From a virus: a DNA stretch of 64,000 bases. The notes under the pieces were generated by a model, which was given only the letters and a program-made list of their open reading frames with translations, had not been told where the DNA came from and did not search any database. The stretch is from positions 1-64,000 of IMG/VR virus record IMGVR_UViG_3300023278_002686; one strand, given 5' to 3'. How positions within the stretch are numbered: the stretch's first letter is position 1; every line of letters begins with the position of its first letter. Positions 58,179 to 64,000 of the stretch are shown in pieces. Both the position numbers and the translations under genes were made by a program.

Positions 58179-58919
58179 ATGAAAAAATTAGGAATTATAT
58201 TAGCTGCGGGAAAACAATCTAGAATAAATTCTTTAATACCTAAAGCTTTGTTTCATCACAATGGAGAATTTCTTTTAGAAAAAAATATTCAAGTAATGAA
58301 AAAATATGTAGATAAAATCTATGTCATAATAGATGAAGATAAACTTTCTTTTTATCCGAAAGAAAAAGATAGAGAATATATTTTAATAAATCCCGGAGGT
58401 GGAACTGGTCATTCACTATATAATGCATTAATTAAATGTAATCAAATAATATCTAATAGATTTGATAAAGAATATATCATTAAATGGTCAGATGCTTTTC
58501 ATGACGATTATTTTTATGAAGAATTATTTAAATATGATGTTTCGAATTATTTAAGTAAAGTTTTGATAAGTAAAATAAAAAATCCTTATGTAGAATTCAT
58601 TATGACTGAAAATATTTGTCAAAAAATATTATTTTCAAAAAATGGAGATATATGTTCTAAAGAAGGATATCAAGATGCTTCTATATTTTCTTTTAATGGA
58701 AAAAGTTTGTATCTATTATTAACAATATTTGTTAGTCAATATTATAATTTTCAGATAAAAGGCATACAATATAATACAACTAATCAAGAATTTAACTTAT
58801 TAGATTTATATAATATTAGTCCATCTTTAACTAAAACTACAAAATGGATTTATATAGATCGACTTCCTAAATCATTTAATACAATAGAAGAATATGAAGA
58901 AAATTTTGATATTTCATAA
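58179..58919 (+). CDS. NTP-transferase (sugar or phospho-acid nucleotidyltransferase)
   Basis: GT-A-fold nucleotidyltransferase of the MobA/GlmU/CofC superfamily. 246 residues. The signature GIILAAGKQSRINSLIPKAL (5-24) has the nucleotide-binding loop and the PKAL lysine. PGGGTGHSLYNAL (near 69) and WSDAFHDD (near 107, metal Asp) follow. It would couple an NTP to a phosphorylated sugar or acid. With the CofD-like domain two genes upstream it resembles the CofC-CofD pair. Confidence 0.82.
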   Translation: MKKLGIILAAGKQSRINSLIPKALFHHNGEFLLEKNIQVMKKYVDKIYVIIDEDKLSFYPKEKDREYILINPGGGTGHSLYNALIKCNQIISNRFDKEYIIKWSDAFHDDYFYEELFKYDVSNYLSKVLISKIKNPYVEFIMTENICQKILFSKNGDICSKEGYQDASIFSFNGKSLYLLLTIFVSQYYNFQIKGIQYNTTNQEFNLLDLYNISPSLTKTTKWIYIDRLPKSFNTIEEYEENFDIS

Positions 58920-58933
58920 GTTTTTTATATTAT
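58906..58933 (+). promoter_or_regulatory. Promoter for the kinase-hydroxymethylase genes
   Basis: TTGATA (58906-58911), 16-bp spacer, TATTAT (58928-58933), ATATATAAGGAG. It overlaps the end of the nucleotidyltransferase gene. Confidence 0.65.
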
Positions 58934-58950
58934 ATATATAAGGAGATAAC

Positions 58951-59502
58951 ATGGTAGTAATATTTGAAGGTCCTGATAATGTAGGAAAAGGAACTCAAAT
59001 TAGAAATATATTTCAAGAATTAAGTAAATCAAAACCTACACATACATTACATTATTCAGGAATTAAAAGAGATTTTTCTGAGGATGCTTTAAAAGATTCT
59101 AAAAAAATATATAAAAGTATGTTTAGATTATTAAATCAAAATTATATTCAATCTAATTTTATTTTAGATCGAAGTCATTTAGGTGAGTATGTTTATGGAC
59201 ATTTGTATAGAAAATATGATCCTAGTTATATATTTGATTTAGAAAAATCTATATTTCCAGGAATGATGAGCCAAACTTACTTATTAATGTTCATAGATAA
59301 CCCTATGAACCTCATCAAAAGAGATGATGGACTTTCTTTATCTACAAAAAAAAGATATAAGATTATAGAATTATATAGATTTCAAGAAGCTTTTAAATTA
59401 TCACATATCAAAAATAAATTTCTAATAGATATAGAAGGAAAAGATATTAATGATGTTAAACAAGAAATATTTAATTATTTAGACATTGAGGGAGATCTAT
59501 AA
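58951..59502 (+). CDS. Deoxynucleoside monophosphate kinase (thymidylate kinase-like)
   Basis: 183 residues, the P-loop kinase family of Tmk. EGPDNVGKGTQ (6-16) is the P-loop, ILDRSHLGEYVYG (near 71) the DR motif, and the middle LMFIDNP segment the nucleotide-monophosphate site. Tmk normally phosphorylates dTMP; here, directly upstream of the hydroxymethylase and one base overlapping it, the likely substrate includes hydroxymethyl-dCMP, the job of gp1 in T4, which is a different family. Confidence 0.78.
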   Translation: MVVIFEGPDNVGKGTQIRNIFQELSKSKPTHTLHYSGIKRDFSEDALKDSKKIYKSMFRLLNQNYIQSNFILDRSHLGEYVYGHLYRKYDPSYIFDLEKSIFPGMMSQTYLLMFIDNPMNLIKRDDGLSLSTKKRYKIIELYRFQEAFKLSHIKNKFLIDIEGKDINDVKQEIFNYLDIEGDL

Positions 59503-60230
59503 TGCTAAGATATAATGAAATAACTATGTTACATTTTTTTAAAGATCTCTATAAGAAAGTAAAAGATGAAGATTTTGTAGTAGACAAATCTGGAGTCAAG
59601 ATGGCTGAAATAATAGCTCCAAAATTTGAATTGAATCCTAAACAAAAAATATTAAATTTTAATGAGACAAGAAAAACTCCTGAGAAATATGCTGAACAAG
59701 AATTAGCTTGGTATGATTCTCAAAGTCTTTCTATTAAAGGATATGTTGATAATGTAAAGATATGGCAACAAGTATCTTCATATAAGAAAGAAGTAAATTC
59801 TAATTATGGATGGTGTATTTATTCCCCTGATAATTATAGTCAATATTATAATTGTTTAAAAGAATTAATTAGAAATAAAGATTCAAGAAGAGCCGTTATG
59901 ATTTATCAAAGACCATCTATGTGGTTAGATTATAATAAAGATGGTATGTCAGATTTTATATGCACAGATGGGAGCCAATTATTTATAAGAAATAATAATA
60001 AAGGTGAAGACACTTTAATATATATTGTGAAACAAAGATCTATGGATATGATTTATGGGTTTTTTAATGATTTTTATTGGCATGGTATAGTATATGAACG
60101 AATGCTTAAAGATTTAAAAAAGACATATCCGAATTTAAATAATGGAAAGATAATATATGTTCCATTTTCGGCCCACGTATATGAAAAACATTTTAGTATG
60201 CTAAAGGAGATTGTTAATTGTGAAAAATAA
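59502..60230 (+). CDS. dCMP hydroxymethylase (T4 gp42-like)
   Basis: Converts dCMP to 5-hydroxymethyl-dCMP with methylene-tetrahydrofolate. 242 residues (T4 gp42 246). Shared blocks recalled from T4: EDFVVDKSGVK (23-33), KIWQQVSSYK (86-95), VNSNYGWCIYSPDNYSQY (98-115), KDSRRAVMIYQRPSM (126-140) and FNDFYW (188-193). The catalytic Cys is C154 (T4 C148). D190 sits where T4 has Asp179, the residue that chooses cytosine over uracil; thymidylate synthases have Asn there. So dCMP, not dUMP, is the expected substrate. Confidence 0.92.
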   Translation: MLRYNEITMLHFFKDLYKKVKDEDFVVDKSGVKMAEIIAPKFELNPKQKILNFNETRKTPEKYAEQELAWYDSQSLSIKGYVDNVKIWQQVSSYKKEVNSNYGWCIYSPDNYSQYYNCLKELIRNKDSRRAVMIYQRPSMWLDYNKDGMSDFICTDGSQLFIRNNNKGEDTLIYIVKQRSMDMIYGFFNDFYWHGIVYERMLKDLKKTYPNLNNGKIIYVPFSAHVYEKHFSMLKEIVNCEK

Positions 60231-60651
60231 AATTGAATATTTTAAAAAGATAGCTCTTGAGACTGAAAATAATTCTACATGTGGTAGATTACATGTAGGA
60301 GCTGTTTTAGTAAAAGACGAGCGTATAATTTCTATAGGTTGGAACGGAACTCTTCCAGGAAAAATACATTGTGAAAATTTATTTGCAAAGAAAAAACTTA
60401 CATTAGCAACACACCATGAATGGTCATTAAAAAATGAACTTCATGCTGAAATGAATTTATTAATGTTTTGTGCAAAAAATGGAATTAAAACAAAAGGTTG
60501 TGAAGTATTTATTACAGTAAGTCCTTGTATGCTATGTACAAAATTGATAATTGCTGCAGGGATTAAAAAAGTTTATTTTATTTTGCAATATAATGATTTT
60601 GATGAAGTATTTAAATCTTTTAGAAAGGATTTAAAGTTTATACAAATTTAA
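60220..60651 (+). CDS. dCMP deaminase
   Basis: Makes dUMP from dCMP, feeding ThyX. 143 residues from a GTG start at 60220, which has AAAGGAGA at the right spacing; the nearby TTG at 60211 is too close to that site. Zinc motif HAEMNLL (75-81) and PCMLC (102-106) are canonical. It shares dCMP with the hydroxymethylase directly upstream, so the two genes compete for substrate and set the T/hmC balance. T4 has both enzymes too. Confidence 0.92.
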   Translation: MKNKIEYFKKIALETENNSTCGRLHVGAVLVKDERIISIGWNGTLPGKIHCENLFAKKKLTLATHHEWSLKNELHAEMNLLMFCAKNGIKTKGCEVFITVSPCMLCTKLIIAAGIKKVYFILQYNDFDEVFKSFRKDLKFIQI

Positions 60652-60683
60652 CTATATAAATATTATATAAAGTAGGAGCATAT

Positions 60684-61217
60684 ATGTTAAAAAATAAATT
60701 AAAACAATTTTTAATTTTATTTATAATTGGATTCGTTTCATATATTTGTTTAGAGGTTTTTTTCGGATCAAGTTCTGGAGCTTTTTTTAAAGAAGCATTT
60801 TGTTTAGATAAATCTTATTGGAGTCTAATGGGGATGTCATCTATGTGGATGGGATTAGTTGGTGGAATTACTTTTATTTCTTTAGGTTTAATTAACGAAA
60901 ATAAATTTATTCGATTTAAAGTACCATATATATTACAATTTATTTTAGGTGGATTAATAATTACTGGATATGAATTATTATCTGGAATAATTTTAAATTT
61001 AGGGTTAGGCTTAAATATTTGGGATTACTCTACTAGATTTTGGAATTTCTTAGGTCAAATTAATTTATATACTTCAATAATTTGGTTTATAATTTCTCCT
61101 TTTGGATTTTGGTTAGATGATTTAATACGTAATCTTTTTAAGTGTAGATGGTTTGGTACAAAATCATTAGGAACATATTATTTAAATGTTATATTAAATA
61201 AACATCCTTGGAAATAG
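60684..61217 (+). CDS. CmpB-like multi-pass membrane protein
   Basis: 177 residues with about five membrane segments. ITGYELLSGIILN and the NIWDYSTRFWNFLGQINLY stretch match the pattern of the putative type IV ABC-transporter membrane family (CmpB-like), common in Firmicutes. No ATP-binding partner is nearby. Why a phage carries it is unclear; it might modify the host envelope. Confidence 0.68.
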   Translation: MLKNKLKQFLILFIIGFVSYICLEVFFGSSSGAFFKEAFCLDKSYWSLMGMSSMWMGLVGGITFISLGLINENKFIRFKVPYILQFILGGLIITGYELLSGIILNLGLGLNIWDYSTRFWNFLGQINLYTSIIWFIISPFGFWLDDLIRNLFKCRWFGTKSLGTYYLNVILNKHPWK

Positions 61218-61218
61218 A

Positions 61219-62307
61219 ATGAAAAAAGTATTAATATTAGGTAACGGATTAAGTAGACAAAAATTTGAAAGCATAGAATTTATTAATAATTGGGATGGGG
61301 AAATATGGGGTTGTAATAACGTTTTTAGAGAACGTATAAAGTTACCTAGATTAGATTTAATTATTGGTGATGATCAAACTGTGATAGATGGTTATCATTA
61401 TAAGCTTGATAATAAATTAGATTATGAGATATATGCAAAAAGACATATTACAAATTATACTAATCATAGAATACAGATAGTACATTTGCCTCAAGAATAT
61501 ATAAAAGATTCTGGAACTACACTAATATATAAAGCTTTATTTGAAAATTATGATGAAATTAAAGTTTGTGGATTTGATTGTGGTGGTAAAGATATATATG
61601 TTAAAGGACATGAAAAAAAAGATAAAACAATTTGGATAAAACGTTGGAGAGAAATTGATAAAGTATTTACTCTTAGAAAAATAGAATTCATTTGTAATCC
61701 AGAAATAAAAGAATTTATTATGAGTAAACGAGATCCAAGAGATCATCTTAATACATATTTTCCTGGAAAAATAAATAATAAAGTTAAAGAAAGAAATTTT
61801 GGAGCTAAAACAGTTCTTATATTAGGAAATGGTGCTTCAAGAATTAAATATAAAGATTTTATTAATAATTGGACAAGTGAAATATGGGGATGTAATTGGT
61901 TGTTTAAAGAAGCGGATAGTCATGAAAATCTTACTCGAATTGGAAGTGTTCATAATGAAGTAATATCAGAAGCATATAAGTTTAAAAAAGAGAATAATTA
62001 TAACTATCTATTATATACAAAGCCAGTATTTAGAGAAGAATTTAAAGATAAGTTTATTTCTTATTTTTCAGATCCTAGAGGATGGGCAACTGGGCCTTTA
62101 ATGGTATTACAAGCATTAACTGAAAATTATAGACGTATTTATTTAAGTGGATTTGATTTTGGAGGAAAAGATGTCTATCAAAATCATTTTATAGAAGGGA
62201 GTAATTTTCAAAAACAGTTTGTAGAAATAATTTCTAGGTTTGGTCATAGAAAATTAAAATTTGTTGGAAAAACTCCAAAATTTATATTGCAGTTACAAAG
62301 GAAGTAG
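61219..62307 (+). CDS. Duplicated GNG-motif protein, GT42 sialyltransferase-like
   Basis: 362 residues built of two repeats. Repeat 1 has LILGNGLSR (5-13), EIWGCN (28-33) and VCGFDCGGKDIY (116-127); repeat 2 has LILGNGASR (200-208), EIWGCN (221-226) and LSGFDFGGKDVY (309-320). The opening GNGxS, the WGCN and the late GxDxxGG recall GT42 sialyltransferases (AGNGPS, RCN, CGID in Campylobacter Cst proteins) and related Maf-type glycosyltransferases. A CMP-sugar synthetase-like gene at 13620 could supply its donor. The catalytic His of GT42 cannot be placed, so this is a fold-level call. Confidence 0.55.
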   Translation: MKKVLILGNGLSRQKFESIEFINNWDGEIWGCNNVFRERIKLPRLDLIIGDDQTVIDGYHYKLDNKLDYEIYAKRHITNYTNHRIQIVHLPQEYIKDSGTTLIYKALFENYDEIKVCGFDCGGKDIYVKGHEKKDKTIWIKRWREIDKVFTLRKIEFICNPEIKEFIMSKRDPRDHLNTYFPGKINNKVKERNFGAKTVLILGNGASRIKYKDFINNWTSEIWGCNWLFKEADSHENLTRIGSVHNEVISEAYKFKKENNYNYLLYTKPVFREEFKDKFISYFSDPRGWATGPLMVLQALTENYRRIYLSGFDFGGKDVYQNHFIEGSNFQKQFVEIISRFGHRKLKFVGKTPKFILQLQRK

Positions 62308-62308
62308 T

Positions 62309-63070
62309 ATGAAAATTGCGCTAATTACAATGATGGATGATCGATTTATAAAAGGTTTTGAAGCTTTTATTAAATCATTATTACATCATAATCCTTGGTT
62401 TAATTATCCTATGATAATTATTAATACAGGATTAATAAAAGAAAATCAAAAGAAATGTAAAAAGATGTATGACAATATCCATTTTTTCGCTCCTAAAGAA
62501 AGAGAATATCGACATGTCAATATGAAAAGAACTGAATATTGTTTACGAAAAACATACTATAAGTTAGACATGTTTTCTTATGAAAATTTTGATCGATTAG
62601 TTTTTATTGACATGGATACTATTATATTAGGAGATATCTCTTATTTATTTACACAGGTTGTGGCACCAATTGGAGCTTGTAAGGCATATGATTGGAAAGG
62701 AGATAGATTACGAAACGATTATAACTCAGGAGTTTTAGTTCTTAATTCTCCAGTAATTAACCTAGGAACATATAGAAAATTAATTATAAAAGCAAGACAA
62801 GGTTATTCGATGCCAGATCAAAAAACTATTAATAACTTTTTTGGTAAAAGAATATATCAAATACCTAAAATTTATAATTGTGAAAAACGTGTGAAGGATA
62901 GTATTTTTCTTCATTATGACAATAATAAAGGTAAATTAAGATTACAACAAGATGATATTAGAATACTTCATTTTGTTTCTCATAAACCTTGGAATCCATC
63001 TGGAAAATCGGAAAATAATCAAGGATACGAAGACTTAGAAGAAATATGGAAAAAATATTATGAGATGTAA
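62309..63070 (+). CDS. GT8-family glycosyltransferase
   Basis: Retaining glycosyltransferase of the glycogenin/galactinol-synthase group. 253 residues. RLVFIDMDTIILGDI (96-110) contains the DxD metal motif (101-103); YNSGVLVLN (138-146) is the acceptor-side signature; HFVSHKPWNP (near 226) parallels the HxxGxxKPW end motif. The start at 62309 has GGAAG just ahead; a longer frame lies inside the upstream gene. It could add a further sugar to hydroxymethylated DNA or modify a protein or glycan. Confidence 0.85.
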   Translation: MKIALITMMDDRFIKGFEAFIKSLLHHNPWFNYPMIIINTGLIKENQKKCKKMYDNIHFFAPKEREYRHVNMKRTEYCLRKTYYKLDMFSYENFDRLVFIDMDTIILGDISYLFTQVVAPIGACKAYDWKGDRLRNDYNSGVLVLNSPVINLGTYRKLIIKARQGYSMPDQKTINNFFGKRIYQIPKIYNCEKRVKDSIFLHYDNNKGKLRLQQDDIRILHFVSHKPWNPSGKSENNQGYEDLEEIWKKYYEM

Positions 63071-63227
63071 TGAAACTACTATTGATCATAGTCTTATTTT
63101 ACTAAAAGATACTATTAAATTATTAAAAAAAATAAAAAAAGAATCCAATTTTTATGATTGGTGGCCTATGATAGAATGTAACTTGATCAATATAAATAAT
63201 CTATTAGAAGTTAACAAGGAGAAATAA
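63060..63227 (+). CDS. Hypothetical protein
   Basis: 55 residues, helical, not recognised. Start overlaps the GT8 stop by 11 bases. The 58 bases that follow contain only a 16-codon frame (63229-63279) too short to call. Confidence 0.45.
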   Translation: MRCNETTIDHSLILLKDTIKLLKKIKKESNFYDWWPMIECNLININNLLEVNKEK

Positions 63228-63285
63228 TATGAACTGTACTTGGAAAAATTGTAATAATGGAAGAGCTTATGGAGATTAATGATTA

Positions 63286-63681
63286 ATGGTAGTAACTCAA
63301 ATTATTGAATGTGATTGTGGCAAAGAACATGAAGTAAATATAAATAATCCTTATATGGGAAAAAAACCGTATTCTTTTGAATTAGATTTTTGTCCTTCTT
63401 GTGGTAAAATGTTTAATTGTCCTGTATGCGGAAATAATTGTTGTTCACCATGCTATGGTCATTTAGATGGTGATTATACTGATGAATCTACTAAATGTCC
63501 TTTTTGTGAACTAACCTTTCAATATCAAGATTTATTTAGTTTAGTAACTCAATTAGCTTTTTTAAATGATACTGAATGGTTGAAGTGGGATAATGATCGT
63601 ACTAAATTATCTAAAGAAGAAATAATAAATAAAGCAATGAAAAATTTAAAAAATATAGGGAGTTTACATGGAAAAAATTAG
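63286..63681 (+). CDS. Zinc-ribbon protein
   Basis: 131 residues. Four cysteine pairs (CDC, CPSC, CPVC, CPFC, about 9-72) and a central CCSPC form two or more zinc ribbons; the C-terminal half is a charged helix. Function unknown; in the modification island it may be a nucleic-acid-binding accessory. Overlaps the next gene by 14 bases. Confidence 0.6.
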   Translation: MVVTQIIECDCGKEHEVNINNPYMGKKPYSFELDFCPSCGKMFNCPVCGNNCCSPCYGHLDGDYTDESTKCPFCELTFQYQDLFSLVTQLAFLNDTEWLKWDNDRTKLSKEEIINKAMKNLKNIGSLHGKN

Positions 63682-64000
63682 TATAAGGAATGCTAAGTTT
63701 GCAAAAATTGGATTACATGATTTTTGTAAATATGTAAATAAATTTAAAAATACACGAGAAATGACTATTTTAGAAATAGGATCATATGTAGGAGATTCTA
63801 CACAAATATTTGCAAATTATTTTAAGAAAGTAATTGCGATAGATCCTTGGGAAAATGGATACGATGAAAATGATCAATCTTCATATAAATATCCAATGGC
63901 AATTATAGAAGCTCAATTTGATGGGATGAGAACAAACTTTCAACATATTGAAAAAATAAAAGATAAAGCAGAAAATGTTGTTTCTAAATTTGCAGATAAT
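63668..64000 (+). CDS. SAM-dependent methyltransferase, cut by the window end
   Basis: The first 111 residues are visible. LEIGSYVGDSTQIFANYF (about 34-51) is a SAM-binding motif I and VIAIDPWENGYD (near 55-66) the acidic motif II, typical of the Methyltransf_24-type enzymes often clustered with glycosyltransferases. GGGAG precedes the ATG. The 3' end lies beyond the window, so length and substrate are unknown. Confidence 0.75.
   Translation, partial: MEKISIRNAKFAKIGLHDFCKYVNKFKNTREMTILEIGSYVGDSTQIFANYFKKVIAIDPWENGYDENDQSSYKYPMAIIEAQFDGMRTNFQHIEKIKDKAENVVSKFADN

Noticed and set aside
59502-60230. Ordinary thymidylate synthase ThyA
   Set aside because: The sequence follows T4 dCMP hydroxymethylase, including Asp at the position where thymidylate synthases have Asn; ThyX already supplies dTMP synthesis.
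1-64000. Stop-codon reassignment
   Set aside because: TAA, TAG and TGA all occur as ordinary terminators at gene ends (for example TAG at 52504, TGA in many ATGA overlaps), and no conserved gene is interrupted by an in-frame stop.
1-64000. CRISPR array, insertion sequence, integrase or attachment site
   Set aside because: No evenly spaced direct repeats, transposase or recombinase motifs were seen. The only mobile-type genes are HNH nucleases.

Overview
The window is a piece of a large, very AT-rich double-stranded DNA phage genome (by eye well under 30% G+C). Evidence for a tailed phage is a terminase large subunit, dense operons with ATGA-type overlaps, a tRNA array, and a private set of replication, nucleotide and DNA-modification enzymes. 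No capsid or tail genes are recognisable here. Strong AAGGAG ribosome-binding sites and TTGACA/TATTAT promoters fit a bacterial host with a sigma-70-type polymerase, but the sequence does not identify the host.

Layout. Positions 1-26276 are read leftwards and 26294-64000 rightwards, from a divergent promoter region at about 26277-26354. The left end (242-2818) is an RNA-gene array on the minus strand: 18 intact tRNAs without encoded CCA, two irregular tRNA-like elements, a 124-nt tmRNA-like RNA, and up to three further structured RNAs. From 3164 to 26276 the minus strand encodes replication and recombination: family A DNA polymerase, DHH phosphoesterase, DnaG-type primase, DnaX clamp loader, DnaB-type helicase and its loader, SNF2 helicase, RecA, a RecU-like nuclease, an HNH nuclease, a possible sigma factor, an abundant protein that may bind ssDNA, and an AEP-like primase. 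A sugar-activation pair (CMP-sugar synthetase-like and KdsC-like phosphatase) sits among them at 13059-14396.

The plus strand opens with the sliding clamp, then a 5' exonuclease, an SbcC-like and (10 kb on) an SbcD-like nuclease subunit, an adenine methyltransferase, a CCA-adding enzyme that can finish the phage tRNAs, peptide deformylase, terminase, an orphan structured RNA (about 41065-41348) with its own promoter and terminator, ThyX, an M23 peptidase, a VWA protein, an adenylosuccinate synthetase homologue and dUTPase.

The right end (53701-64000) is the most unusual part. It encodes close relatives of T4 dCMP hydroxymethylase and T4 beta-glucosyltransferase, so the DNA probably contains glucosylated 5-hydroxymethylcytosine. 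Between these two genes lie a YvcK/CofD-like plus HAD-phosphatase fusion, a methyltransferase, a nucleotidyltransferase and a dNMP kinase. Downstream are a dCMP deaminase, a duplicated GNG-motif protein resembling GT42 sialyltransferases, a GT8 glycosyltransferase and another methyltransferase. I read this as a hypermodification or glycan island whose final product is not obvious from known pathways.

A recurring promoter, TTGA(C/T)A, 16-17 bp, TATTAT followed by AT-rich TAATA, occurs at 18 places on both strands. Several copies abut the start codon, which implies leaderless mRNAs.
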